DNA from: Aphidius gifuensis
Lineage: Eukaryota > Arthropoda > Insecta > Hymenoptera > Braconidae
Direction: 5' to 3'
Assembly: GCF_014905175.1 (NCBI RefSeq)
Contig: NC_057792.1
Location: 5,580,001 to 5,644,000 of the forward strand
Length of the DNA: 64,000 bases
The position numbers and the translations under genes were made by a program. Below the pieces are notes generated by a model. That model was not told the DNA's origin. It worked only from the letters and a program-made list of their open reading frames with translations, and did not search any database. This document shows, in pieces, positions 43,101-57,501 of the stretch. The stretch's first letter is position 1; each line of letters begins with the position of its first letter.

Positions 43101-44260
43101 ATTGGATAAAATACCTCTTTGCCTGTTCTATGATCCTGTTCAAATTGCCTATTTTTTTTATTATTTTTTCTATTTGTTTTCTGAAAAACAAATTTTATTT
43201 TTGAAATATCAGGAGAGCAGGAAGGTCGGGAGGTGATCTGTAAATTAAATAAAATACCTCCTTACCTGTTCTATGATCCTGTTCAAATAGCTTATTTTTT
43301 TTATCCTTGTTTCTATTTGTTTTTGTAAAAAGAAATTTTATTTTTGAAATTACCAGGAGAGCAGGAAAATCAGAAAGTGATCTACGAATTGGATAAAATA
43401 CCTCTTTGCCTGTTCTATGATCCTGTTCAAATTGCCTATTTTTTTTATTATTTCTTCTATTTGTTTTTTCAAAAACAAATTTTATTTTTGAAATATCAGG
43501 AGAAGGAAGGTCAGGAGGTGATCTATGAATTAAATAAAATACCTCTTTGCCTGTTCTATGATCCTGTTCAAATAGCATATTTTTTTAAATATTTCTTCTA
43601 TATGTTTTTAAAAAAACGAATTTTATTTTTGAAATACCAGGAGAGCAGGAAGTCTAGGAGGTGATCTGTAAATTAAATAAAATACCTCCTTGCCTGTTCT
43701 ATAATCCTGTTCAAATAGCATATTTTTAAAAATCTTTTTTCTATTTGTTTTTTGAAAAACAAATTTTATTTTTGAAATGGCAGGGAAGCAGGAAGTCTAG
43801 GAGGTGATCTATGAATTAAATAAAATACCTCCTTGCCTGTTCTATGATCCTGTTCAAATAGCATATTTTTTTAAATAGTTCTTCTATATGTTTTTTAAAA
43901 AACAAATGTTATTTTTGAAGTACCAGGAGAGCAGAAAGGTCAGGAGGTGATCTATGAATTAAATAAAATACCTCCTTGCCTGTTCTATGATCCTGTTCAA
44001 ATAGCATATTTTTTTAAATATTTCTTCTATATGTTTTTTAAAAAACAAATGTTATTTTTGAAGTACCAGGAGAGCAGAAAGGTCAGGAGGTGATCTATGA
44101 ATTAAATAAAATACCTCTTTGCCTGTTCTATAATCCTGTTCAAATAGCATATTTTTTAAAATATTTTTTCTATTTGTTTTTTGAAAAACAAGATTTATTT
44201 TTGAAATGGCAGGGAAGCAGGAAGTCTAGGAGGTGATCTATGAATTAAATAAAATAACTC
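40141..44260 (+). repeat. Minisatellite array, about 28 units of 141-146 bp
   Basis: The marker CCTGTTCTATGATCCTGTT recurs about 28 times at 141-146 base spacing. Each unit also has CTATTTG followed by a T run, an AAATTTTATTTT core, and GGAGGTGATCT. Many units carry a perfect hairpin made of ATTTGTTTTT and AAAAACAAAT. Subtypes are clear: 'GGCAGGGAAGC' units at both ends, and 'ATATCAGGAGAG' and 'ATTACCAGGAGACC' units in the middle. A two-unit block is repeated (about 41290-41580 and 41580-41870). Neighbouring units near 42020-42300 and 43880-44160 are nearly identical. This is the pattern of unequal crossing-over. Confidence 0.95.
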
Positions 44261-44990
44261 GAACAGAAAACAAAATAAAATAAATTGAACAGGATCATAG
44301 AACAGGCAAGGAGGTATTTTATTTATTTTACAGATCACAGTCTAGACTTCCTGCTCCCTTGCCGTTCCAAAAATAAAATTTGTTTTTCAAAAAACAACTA
44401 GAAAAAATAATAAAAAAATATGCTATTTGAACAGGAACATAGAACTACTGAAGAGGTATTTTATATATTTACTGACTTACCTCTTTTCTCTTATGAGTTC
44501 CTTATTTTGAATAAAATAACATTGAAAATATTTAGAAAAATTACAGGATTTGAACAGGAATATAGAACAACTTAAGAGTTATTCTATTTATTTACTGACT
44601 TATCTCTTTTCCCTTATAATTTCCTAATTTTTTAAATAATAATATTGAATAACATATTGAAAAAAATAAAGTCTTCCAACAGGAACATAGAACTACTAAA
44701 GAGGTATTTTTTTTATTTACTGACTTACCTCTTTTCCCTTATAATTTCCTCATTTTTACCAAAATAATATCAAAAATATTCAGAAAAATTACAGAATTTG
44801 AACAGGATAATAGAACAACTAAAGAGCTATTCTATTTATTTTATTACGTATTTTTTTTCCCTTATAATTTCCGTCTATTAAAAAAAAATATATCAATATT
44901 TATTAGAAAAATTCAGGGATTTGAACAGGAACATAGAACTACTAAAGAGGTATTTCATTGATTTTCCTACTCACCTCTATTCTGTATTTT
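44261..44990 (-). repeat. Inverted and degenerate continuation of the minisatellite
   Basis: At about 44285 the repeat reappears as its reverse complement (GAACAGGATCATAGAACAGG, then GAGGTATTTTATT) for one full unit. Further right, GAACAGG(A)-ATAGAAC motifs recur at about 44429, 44552, 44678, 44800 and 44923, a spacing of 122-126 bases. Between them are ACTGACTTACCTCTTTTC and CCTTATAATTTCC. These are older, shorter relatives in the opposite orientation. Confidence 0.8.
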
Positions 44991-46436
44991 GTTATTATAA
45001 ACAATTCTTTTTTTCTATATTTGCAAGCTCTAACTAGAATTTTATTTTTCTTTGTCAATCGTAAGAATCTTTTCATTATATTTTTTTTAGTATTGATTTC
45101 GAGAACAGTATGTTTTTACTCATGTTATTTGAATTTTATTTGTCTGATTGTTCGCGTTCATTTACGTGAAAAACTATTGTTAAAGAAAATATATATATAT
45201 AATTTTGATTTATTCTAACACGTGGCTCAATAAACTCGTCTCAATATGCCACTCGATGGCAATAGGCCATATGACTACTATATATAAAACCTATAAATTC
45301 CAAGTTGAATAAAATTGCCGCACGATCGACCACGGGCCTTATACATTTTATTTTCTTTAACGCTTTATTCACCATACACACTACCCCAATAATTTTTTTT
45401 TTATTTTTATTTCTTTCATAGCCCTGATATGAAATACATACATACCTTCAAGCTGAAAAACTAGCATGACACCTGGCACTATGAATTCTCCAACAAACAG
45501 AACGCCCTATAAGAACGAGACTAAAAAAAATATTAGAAAATAAATGGAAAAAAAAAAAGGAGACGAAGAAGAAGGTAAAGAATCAAAAAGTCAATGTCAG
45601 AAAAACTTGCTTTTTTGACTTGAATAAAAGTTTTTATAGAAAAAAGAAACGTAAGTTGAATACAAAAGTAGAAACGAGAATTTCATTTTGATATACCGAT
45701 ATTTGAGTTATAAATTATATGACAAATTGTCTTTGAAATAAAAATAAAATATAAAAATGATTTTTTAAATATTTTTAAAATTAAATAAAAATTATATTAT
45801 GATTTTTTTTTATTTATCAAAGTTAATTTATCGATCAAGCAAATTGTATGTTTTGCAATTGTATATATACAAAAGTTTGTGACCTCTTGGGATATACACA
45901 AAATTGTATATGCTCGATTTACAAGTGCACAATTTATAACCAACCAAGAAAATTATCTTCAATGCAATTTATATACAATTTGATTCATTTTCAAGTTTGT
46001 GATAAACTTGTACTGACTGTTTAATTATATAAACCACAATTCGTTAAAGTTTTAATAAACAATAAACAAATTTAAGATTAATTAACTATAAAAAATAATT
46101 TATTTAAAATTAAAATATAATAAAAAAAATATTTTAAAATTTATATTATAATAAAATTTATTAACAACTCAATATGTATGTTAAATTGTAATGTATGTTA
46201 AAATAATGAATTTAAAATTTTATTACATTATTAATATAAAACGTTATTAATCAATCTCACATCATATGAATTATGTAAATTGTACATCTGAGTAATTGTT
46301 ATATACTATTTAAACTTTGACCACTGAAATGGACCTTTTCATTCCATCATTATCAATTTAACTTCAATATATATTTACAGTATTATTATTTAATAAAATA
46401 AAGATGCATCATGGATAGTAAAATCCTTTGATATAA

Positions 46437-46559
46437 TACAAACGCTTTGTACTTTGTTCCCGGATTGAACAAGATATTGATACGGAAATACATGATGATG
46501 GTAGTGCAGTGGTGGTGAAGGTTGTTTGTGAAAATAAACCATGGGTCAAACGAACATGA
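46437..46559 (+). pseudogene. Coding-like island, 40 codons, unrecognised
   Basis: An open frame YKRFVLCSRIEQD, then IDTEIHDDGSAVVVKVVCEN, then KPWVKRT ends at TGA (46557-46559). Its composition is much more balanced and complex than the flanks and it reads like a protein C-terminus. A TAA lies immediately upstream in frame, and I see no AG acceptor before it, so it is more likely an exon remnant than a working exon. No family is recognised. Confidence 0.22.
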
Positions 46560-49500
46560 AATACAAGAAGACTCGTTTTTACCACTAAGCAAAGTTTAAT
46601 ATATTTCATTTTTTTTTTTTTGAGGGTATATTTGCCTGGTCTAGAAGGGAGATTGTCAAGTCACATGATTGCCAATCGTTTTGTGATTTAACTTTATCTT
46701 TATTTTTTTTTTTTTTTTGCTAAACTCACACTTTCATGAAAAAAAAATATAATACCAGTTTTTTCTTTTTATATTCCAAAGAAAATATTCTTCAATATAT
46801 GTACATGAACGAATGCCAATATTTGAAGGATAATAATACATATAATAAACAATAAATTTACCCCCAGGTTGTATAAACTAGCTATTTTTTTTTTATATAT
46901 TATTTTTTCTTCTCAATAAAGCCCACAGTTATGTTCATATATTTTTACGAAAAATATAATACATAGACTGAACAAACTGTGAGAAGAAATAACTACCTTA
47001 TACCTTTGGGAATACTCACTCGACTTTACTATGAACAAAGAATCGAAATAAATACAATAAAAAAAGCCTTATATATTATATAATTTTTTTACGTATAATC
47101 TTGCTTAAAACCACAGTCTCAATCGTGTATAACAAAATTAATTGACATTAAAAATTAACAATAAATAATTAATAAAAAAAAAAATTTCATTTATCAAACG
47201 AATAAATTAAATCAAAGACACATGGTTTATAAATTAATATGAAAACTAAATTATCATAAATTAATTTATAATGGTAAATTAATGGGACAATGAGTGTGCA
47301 TAAAATTTAATATAACCAATGTAAAATGAAAATCATAATTTGTTGTTAAATGAACATTGATAGGACGAGAATATTATTGTGATTATATATATTAACGTAC
47401 TGTTATTTGTCCAGTGACGCATTGACATATTGGATTATTCGCGGCCTATGCTTCTGATGGCATCAAGGGGAATGAGAGAGCCATGGGATATGGATGATGT
47501 GTTCAGTCTCTTTTAGCTACCTTGTTGTATATATGCCTCTGGCTTGATGGAATATTGTATATGCTACCTTGTAGATGCTACGCTTCGTTACAATTCATCC
47601 TATATATATGTATACTCAATTTATATATACATATACACTGTACAGCTTTCATCCAGGTTCATGTGAATATATTCCCTCTGGACATTAACCATATCCAAAG
47701 TGATATAAAAGTCGTTTGTACGTTCATTCATGAAATTACTGTCTCGTAGTTTTTTCAAAAAAAAACAAATGCCCAAAGGACACATGTTAAAAAATTTTTG
47801 ATCCTTTATATCTTTTGTAATTATTATATAACAAAATTTATTTAACAGTAAAATTAAATTAATTATTTTTCTTTACAATGATTAATATTGAGTTAATGTA
47901 GTATGTGTATTTTGATATCGCAAGACTGTATGTTGCTACTGCTGCTGATGATGATGGTAACAAAACAAGATATCCCTTGGTATAACTTGGAACAATTGTT
48001 TGAATTTGTGTTGCATAAGTCAGATGTAGTCAGTGACTAATACATAAACATGAATTTTCCATTGTAGAAATAACACCAGCCAACCTGGTGAGCCAACTGA
48101 TGACAAGCATGTGATCATATACATATACCTCTTTACTATATAGTAATACCCAGTTTCATCTCTGGTCTTGGTTCACCACCAAACACTTGAATGTGTGTAT
48201 GGATAGTTCATTGCGTCTATGAGGATTTGTTTACAGAATGTGTCCTCTGATCTTATTCATACATATATATTAGGATTTGCATATATTATTTTGTTAATTT
48301 TCGCTTTGTACAAACACACTAGTTATATCAAATCAGTCTTATAATTATGCAATGTTTACACTTGTATTATTATTATTATTTTATAACAATCATTAAACAT
48401 ATAAATAATTGTGTAATTATAAATTTTTATTTGTATTTAAATTTGATCAAAATGATAATAGATAAATTAATTAAAATAATACAGTATTATTTTTTTTATT
48501 TTTTTATATTGGTATAATTTATTATTTAGAATTTTTTTTATAATTTTTAGATAATTGTTTGAATGTGTAATGTAATTATTTGTGTTGGTAGAGTGTATAT
48601 CTATAGATGTATAATATTGTCGAGTTTGAAAATGGGAAAATTGCAAAGCCCAAATGAAAACCGAGATTGTGAACATAAATGATGTTATATATCCTACCAA
48701 TTACGGTAAATGTAAAAGCAGATTTAAACTGTAATTGAGCTTTGATACTTTTAAAACATATTTATTGTTTAAAAGTATTTTAAACAATTTATAAAAAATA
48801 ATACAATATTTAATTTAAAATATTTATATTAACAAATGAATAGTAAAAAAATAAAAATCATTTAAAATTATATATTTAAAATCCATTGGGATAAAATTGA
48901 AATTGATTTTTGAAACTCCGGAAAACCATACCGGTAATGGAAGCAATCCCATGGGTTAAATACCACCATCATTATTATCTTGTCCATTTTATTTTTTTCA
49001 ATTTCATAAAAATCAAACGATAAACAAAATTACATTCAATCAGTATCTAATCAATATTCAATATCAATTAATTTTCCAAACATCCATAGAAATAAAAAAA
49101 AAATAAAAGAACAATCAAAAATTAAGTTATCAAAAAAATTCAATTTTTGTTTTTATTATTATTTTCAATCAATGATGTTAATAAACTGAATAATTATGAT
49201 TGTTAATTACAAACAGTCCCAGACTGTATATACAATTTGAATATTAATGAGCAAATAAAATTTCTTGTCAAAACAATTGAATATATAATTGATTATTTGT
49301 TCAATTTATGGCTTATTTAAAAATATAAAAATAAATATTAATACTATTATGTATATAAACCAAAAAAGCTTGAAAAAAATTTGTAAAAAAAATTATTTAA
49401 ATATATAAATAATTAAAATAAATTAAATCAAGATTTAAATATTTTTTTTTTATTATTATTTTATGCATAATGTCATTATTTTTTATTATTATGATTTGTT

Positions 49501-50015
49501 TTTTTTTTAAAGATTGTCATCAGATAATTAGCCTTGTTTGTGTGTATATATTTTTTTTTATTTTAAGAGAAGGATGTTTGTTTTTTTTTTTTTATAAAGA
49601 AAAGTGTAGTATACATTAGAGGAAGTGAGAAAGAGAAAAAGAAAAATTAGATCCAAGCAAAAGTTGACTGTGTATATATGAAGCTTATTATACAAAAGGA
49701 AAATGCTATTTGAGAGAAAGACTGTGATTACTGATGTACATGCATTTATGTATATATAGTATACGTACTTCTTGATATTATAATTCTAAAATTTACCATA
49801 ATACATTTATACATACTTGTTATACTCTTAATATAGTCATCATTATTCATATAGAAAATTTAAAAATTATATAATTATACATATTGTTATGTATTTCATA
49901 GAAATTATAAATACAAAATTAAATTTGACACAATTATTTCTAAGTAAATACATATTTTCAAAATTATTTTTATTAATTTAATACACAAACTTGACGTGTT
50001 TTGTATTTATCGAAT

Positions 50016-50100
50016 TCGAAACAGGTCTAATCGAAATTTCGAAATTTATTTTTTTCGAAACAGGTCCAATCGAAATTTCGAAATTCATTTTTTTCGAATC
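50016..50100 (+). repeat. 39-bp tandem duplication with CGAAATTTCG palindrome
   Basis: TCGAAACAGGTC(T/C)AATCGAA and the following AATTTCGAAATT repeat at a 39-base period, with a third start at 50095. Each unit contains the palindrome CGAAATTTCG. Confidence 0.8.
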
Positions 50101-53100
50101 GAAAAAAAAAAAAAAACAACTAAATAGTAATAAAAATATTAATTTAAAATTTTTTTTAACATTATTTTTAAATGATATAATTTTGAAATATTCCACAGTA
50201 ATTATAGATAAATATTTTCAACAAATAATTAATATAATAATGTTTTTTTTTTTTGATAAATTTTTTATTAAAAATGATAATACAGTTTATGATGAAATAA
50301 ATAGAATATTATTGATGATGTATATATATGGTATACAACTAATCAAAATAATACCAAAAACCTCATAGACCAGAAACAGATAATTTACTTTTAAATTCAA
50401 TACACGTACAAAGCCGTCCTACCTCCTTTGATGTTGCAATCGAGAACTCGACATCAGTATCTCAATCGCACGTCCGCAATAACCCATCAATTATTTTATC
50501 AACACGATGAACGTGGATGAAACTTTGAAACTACCAGAAATACTCTCTTCTTCTCTTTTTCTCTCTTTTGTATTTTTTTTTAAATTTTATTTTCTCTCAA
50601 CAAGCCTAGTGATAAACTCACGCACAATTTGTATGTGGCTGTTGTGTTTATATCCAAAAGTTTATCCTTTATTCCTTTCAATTTAAATTTATCATTTAAT
50701 TATAAACTAAAACTTGGTAAAAAAAAAAAAAAAAAACTATTTCTTTGAGGATCAGTATCAAAAGTTAATACATAAATTTTACAGATAAAAAATTCAATTG
50801 AAATAATAAAAAAATAATAAAAATAAAATATACTCATTCAATTGAATTAATATATATTTGAAATAAATCGATATCTTTGAGCAACTTTTCCAGCTCTTTC
50901 TTTGTCTATTCAACATGGTTCTTTATCATTTTTTTTTTTTTTATAAAAGTTTAAATATGCCCTCAAGTATTTTTCTTCAAGTTTAAAATTTTTTTTTTTT
51001 ATATATTAATTATTATATCAGCTTCATATATTGTCCAGAAAAAAATTGAAAAAAAAAAAAAATGTATTCAAAGGCAATCATGCATAAATTATTGGTTTCT
51101 TTTTTATATTCATACGAGTGTTATTGATTGCCAAAAGTATTGAATCATTTAAAAATAATCATCTTCAATTTGGTTTAAAAAAAAAAAAACTTTTAGACGC
51201 ATTGACGCTCGGATAAGCGCCAACTTTTCAACATTTCCATTAAACTTTCATTTTACGACCATCGGCTAAAGTGAATAAAACAAAATTAAAGTTTTTTTTT
51301 TTTTTTTTCATTATCATCATCTTTTTTTTGATACGTCATTCTTTATTTAATATTATTGTACAACTCTTGTTATAATATTAAACTCGTTATTCTGACACTT
51401 TTGTGACATTAAAAAGCTAAATTATTATATTCGTTAAATAAAATTTCGTTATCTTTGTGGAGTGTAGTAATACATTTTGATATATATATATTCATTAATT
51501 TACTGTCAACTTCTTGATATTCACATGCACCGAAATACGGAAATGTATTAATTCAATTACATATATATGATGAGTGTTATAAAATTTGTAATGTTGTATG
51601 TGAAATAATTTAATTTATACCTATTGTTAATTTAATTAAATATTTATTATTTTTCGAAATGATATTAACATAATTTTGTATGATAAAAAAAATATATATT
51701 TATCATGTTTATTATTTATTAAATGTATAAAAAATTTAATTTATTTAATTTATATTTTTAAAAATTAAATAAATATTAATTTATTTAAAATGATCAAATT
51801 CATATAAAATAAAAATTCATTAAAAATATTTTTATTAAATAAATATTATAAAGTCACTTGAAATATTTAAGTAAATTTATTACTAATAAAATGCCCAGTA
51901 TTTAATCAAGAAAAAAAAAAAAAAATTTTTAAATAAAAAAGAAGTAAAAAATGCCAACTTTTCACAATCACGAATTTCATATATAAATTTTCCAATTAAA
52001 TATATATATGCACTCGTAATTTCCTTCTCAATCAAGCAACATCAGCTACATAATTCATTTGAAAAATATTAGTATGGAAGTCAAGTAATATCGGCAATCT
52101 ATCAACCTCTACTCCGTTATATATATTTACACATGATAGTCATTGCTATAGAGTTTCCTTTTATTTTTTTTTAAATAAATCTTCTCTTGTCTCTCCCTTT
52201 TTTTTTCCTTCACAACCTTGTATGTGTTTACATCATCAATGTATATACATAACTGTTCTCTTTACGAAAATTAACGAGGTAAAAAAAAATGTAAAAAAAG
52301 AAATATTAAATTCGTGTATGATGAGAAAGGCCAAAAAAAAATTTTATAAAAAAATAAAAAGTTAATTTGCAAGGATGCGCACAATTTTCATCTATAAAAA
52401 AATATCCTTCAATTTTATTCAGTAAACGAGATGGTTCTTGGTAAAATTATTACACTTCACTGATTATAATAAGAATCACTCGTGGTGAATGATTACAATA
52501 TGCCAACAAATATATAATAATTTTTCATATAATAAAAAATGATTAATATTTCAATTATTATTTTATTTTGTATTTTTATATTCATTAATAATATTTACTT
52601 AACTTATATATATTTTATTTCTCTTTATTGATTTTCTAATAAATTATAAAAAAACATTACGAGGCCACATGAGTTATTGATTCTTGATTATTTGGCTGTA
52701 ACAAAAAGGGGATTTAGATTTGTTAAAGATACATTATCTGTACAAAAGAGTTATATAGATTTTATCTAAAAGACATATTCTACAAAAGGCAATTGAAAAA
52801 AAAAAAAAAATTAAATAAAAAAAAATAGAAAATTTATATTGTATATTGAGTATACATATTGACCTATAAAATAATCAAAAGAATTATCGTAAATTAAATA
52901 AAAAAAAATTGTTCAATTATCAATGAGCTATAAAGGATAAAAAATATAATTATATATAATAATTGAAAATAATGAAAATTCAAGTGGCTATATATATGCA
53001 ACAAATGAATGGGGTCATTTATTAAATATATAAAAGTTGATCAGCATTTTTAAAAGTTCTCCCAACAGTGCAACCACAAGTTACTTCGTCCACATATAAA

Positions 53101-53457
53101 TTTATCCAAGGAATTACTTGCTTCAATGAACGTGCCTCTAATCCATAACATCACTTTAATACCTTCAACTTATATATATGTATATATACTAATACCATAC
53201 ATTGAGGATATAGAACCTCTTTCGAAAACACCATTTTACCCAAAGGGCTTCTAATAGATATACTGCGTCAAAGATTCAGCTCACTATCACTTTTACTGAC
53301 CATTCTTACTGTAAAAAATTATCGTCCACTTGAAAATACTTATTCCATTTTATCATGATACCTTTTTTTATTTTAATTTATTTTTATTTGACAATTTTCT
53401 TGTGGATTTATTTGCTAATTTAAATTTATTTTTTTTTTCATGGATTTTTATCAATCA

Positions 53458-53586
53458 ATTATACAGTTTTTATTAGAATTCTTGAATGAAATACTTTACT
53501 GGATTTTAAAAATATAAATAGGTATTTTTTAAATATTTGTCTTTTGATTATACAGTTTTTATTAGAATTCTTGAATGAAATACTTT
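53458..53586 (+). repeat. 40-bp direct repeat, 89 bases apart
   Basis: The sequence starting ATTATACAGTTTTTATTAGA and ending ATACTTT is repeated without visible change at 53458-53497 and 53547-53586. It looks like a recent local duplication. Confidence 0.8.
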
Positions 53587-56500
53587 TGTTGTTTAAAAAA
53601 AAAATATCCTTCATACAACGAATAAAAAAAAAAAAATAAAGAGAATTAAATAATTATTATTTCTCTTATTTTTGAATAAACAATAGTTTAATAAATTAAA
53701 AAATCCAGCTAAAAGTTGATAAATCAATAATAAAAATTGACAAAAAAAAAATGTAAAAAAGTCAAGCATTTAACATGATAAATATAATTATAAAATAATT
53801 ATAAATTTGTATATAATATTTACCTATATGTAAAATAAAAAAATTGCAAATTAATCATATTTATAAATACAGAAATTCATCAGACTTTGGGATACATATC
53901 CATCGTTCAAGCTTTCAGAGTTATTTGCATTAATATTTATCCCCGATCAGTTAATAAACGACCGGCTGTTTCGAATCAAACCTGCCGACGCATATCAGTA
54001 AAACAGATATATATATATTCATATATATCAACAATTCCGTAACAATTCAATGCCGACATGTATCTAAAGGATAAAAGCAAGCGCACAATTTCGCGCAATT
54101 CAAATTCATCTCTCCGCATTCATATATGTATTATACATACATCACACAATATATATTCCAGATTCACGTTTCAATAAACTCTGGATTATATCGATTTTTC
54201 AAAATATATTTGCATATATGCGTAACAAAATTCAATGGGGTTTGAGTTAAGCATATATAATAAATATTCCTTTTGGTGTATACTACCGTGTTGTGATTAC
54301 CGATTTATTTATTTATTAATTATTATTTAAATTTTAAGTTATGCTTAATCACCAAGTACTATATATATTTAAAAATAAATTTTTCCCTTTTTTCAACAAT
54401 TAATAATATTCAGTATATTAAACTAAAAAAAAAAAATCAATATTAAACAATTTTTCTTATTAATTAAAAATAATTATTTATATTTTTATAAAATTCCTTA
54501 AATTAATTTTACATAATTTACATTTAAAAAATTGATTTTTAAATTTAAAAATATTTAAATTATTATTTATTTTTCAATTGAAAAAATAATTCATCTATTT
54601 ATTATTAATTGAAAATTCTTTTGAATATTCTTGTTTGTCGTATAGTGTAGTATATAAAGTAAAAAAAAAAAAAAAATATATGAAAATGTATTGCAAAAAG
54701 CTTGCAAAGAGAGCTTAATCAGCCACGGGCAAAGTTTTAGCTGAGCCGCATCGGTGTTTGTTTAAAACCCTCATTCTCGAGCTCATATTATACTCATCGT
54801 CTATTCTTGTTTCAAGTTTACATATGAAACAAGAGGGTGACTGTGTTATCAGTACAATTCTATATGTATATATATTCACAGTTGCGATTATCAAGTGAGA
54901 CAGGTCTATATATCAAAATGCGCGCGCGCTCGTGCCAACTCGCATAAAATACGAATGGGGTTTTGTTAATTAATTCGAAAGGTAAACGCCAGCGGACAAA
55001 ATAATTTCCCATGAATTTTATCATTATATAATAACAATTATCCAAAAAAAAAATTTATACATATATATTTGCAACAATTTCAAACGTACAATTTATTTAT
55101 TTGTTTTTTTTCAAACATAAATTCACTGCGAGCTTTTTTTTTCTTTTTTGGAATACCAAAGAGCTGAAAATAATATAGCATAACTACAAATAATCATATA
55201 TAAGACAAAAACAATTGTAATCCCAGTGGTATAAGCATAAAACTTAATACAGTGTTAAATAAAGAGAAAAAAAAATATATATATAAAATAGAGTACACAT
55301 TTATACAGAACAAGTTGGACACAAAAGCATCTTGCATCTTTGGATCCCACGAGAAATGTTACTTTTAATTTATGAAACTTAAAAGAGCAACAAATATATA
55401 AACATACAAAGTCTCTTCTTACACTATTACAATAAAACCAAGTGTTTATTTCACCTTTGGTAAAACTTGCTAAGCATACATAAAGTTTAAAAAAAAAAAT
55501 CCATATACACACAACTTGTTGACAAATAAATGACAAAGTTTTCATCAGGTATTTGTAATTTTAAAAAATTCTATTGTACATAAACATTATTTAATTTATA
55601 ATTAATTAAATAAACAATAAATATTTATTAAAAAATTAAAAAATATAGTTTAAATGAATTTTTAGATAAAGCGTTTGTCTTTTAATTAAATTTTTTTTTT
55701 TTCTTTGTATTTTGTTTAAATTTAAAACTATTGTATACATTAATTATTATTGTATATACAATCGTGACATTTACCAATTTTATATATGTATTATTTGTAT
55801 TCATTAAATACCCTTATATACGTGTTTATTAACTGCAGTAACCGTAATTTCCATTTTCGCTATTTACCCCCCTCAACAAACTTAACTAGTTAAACATTGA
55901 ATCACGCTGATTTAATATTTTACTTTTAAAACTTTATTTGTTGCTTAACTAAAGTTAACATTTTAATTTTATATTATATATATTTTTATGTTCTGACTCA
56001 TGAGTATGTGTAAAAGTTATCAATTATTTACATATGAAAATTGAAATTTGAAAAAAAATTTGATTTCCGCCTGTGGATGATTTTTTTCTCTGAACTTTTA
56101 TGAATAAAAAAATGGCTTTTTTTTTTTTTGAGAAACATATTTTTACTGATGGCTTTTCAATGCTATTTTGTAGAAATAAATTTCTCTAGATTTTTTTTTT
56201 ATTATGTAATTGAGAGTTTATTAAAAAAAAAAAAAAAACAGACAAATTTTCATGTTTTTTTAATAGAATTTTCTTTTATTTTCCTGCTAATTGTTCTGGG
56301 CTAAATTTTAAAATAAATTTTAAGAATCTTGTATATATATTTTAATGTAAAATATTTTTCAAATATTTCTTTATTTTTGCTTTCAATGTGGGGACACAGA
56401 TTTGCATCAATACTGTATGTGCATTATATTTTTCCATCACCGCCTTTCAATTTTTTTATTTTTATTTCCTTTTTATATGAAGAATAAAATATATATATAC

Positions 56501-57501
56501 GCTTGAGGAAAAAAAAATCTAGAAAAAGAGTATGAGACTGACTGAAATTGAACGTAGTGGAAAAATAAAAAATTACAACTTTTACGTATGGCTTTTTGAA
56601 AAAAAAAAAAAATGTGAAAAATCGATTTTATTTTATATTAAAGTTCAAATGTCAATTGACAGTATGTTGACTTAAATGTCAATAAAAATTTTATTAAATT
56701 AAAAAAAAAAAAACAAGTCCCTTCAAAATAAATAAATATTAAAAAAACAAAGTTAAATTTTTCAATATTATTTAATGAAAATTAGTTAAATTGTTTGAAA
56801 AATAAAATTATATAATTTCTTTTTTTTTTCTTTCATACATATTTTTTTGTATCACAAGTTTAAATCGATTCGTTTTGTCGTGGTTGAACCGCTGTCCGGA
56901 AAAGCTATTTCCAACATTGAAAAGAATGAAAAAAAATAATAAGAAAAATAAAAAAAAAGATGGATCTTGAATTGGCAGGTGTCCGCAAGGTTGCACACCG
57001 TTGGTGCTTTCTGTGGCTTCATTTTATACCAGTCATCCTGGACCTCCTTTTTTTTTTTTCGCTCGTTTTACTACACGTTTTATATTATTCTTTATTTATT
57101 TTTTATTTCATTTCGATATGTGTATCTATGTGTTCCAACAGCAAAAACATCTGTATCGTCTTTTAGACAGTACAAGCCCACCTTCAGAAAATTTATATAC
57201 TCTTTATATTTGTACCCCTAACGTGCCACAAAGTACATTCAAATTGAAAATTGACCGGGGGTGTATACTACGTACGTGCCTTCTAAACTTTTATTCAATT
57301 CACTTCAATATTCAATATAGCCTATATATTTGAAAATTTTAAGAAATTGCATTTTATATTTAAATTTATAAAAAATAAATCTTATACATGTGGAGAATTT
57401 TTTTTTTTTTAAATAAAATTTTAAAAAGATTTATTTATTATCATGGGAAAAAAATTAATGATTCATTATCCTTTGATAATAAAAATTAAAAAACAAAGTT
57501 A

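Larger units (their letters stand above)
44991..57501. other. AT-rich intergenic region, no supported complete gene
   Basis: Mostly A/T-run sequence. Listed separately are a coding-like island (46437-46559), a 39-bp tandem repeat (50016-50100) and a 40-bp direct repeat (53458-53586). Other GC-richer patches at about 47440-47516, 53890-54060, 54715-54960 and 56955-57060 show no convincing splice sites or recognisable protein. No RNA gene was seen. Confidence 0.45.

Noticed and set aside
47448..47516. 22-codon frame ending PWDMDDVFSLF
   Set aside because: The only good upstream acceptor (TTTGTCCAG) puts a stop in frame; too short to support.
54715..54960. GC-richer patch with CGCGCGCG
   Set aside because: No open frame with splice sites and no promoter motif I can defend.
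56960..57166. 68-codon hydrophobic ORF starting MDLELAGVRKVAHRWC
   Set aside because: Only the first 25 codons are complex; the rest is AT-driven Leu/Phe/Ile sequence. No splice signals or known family.
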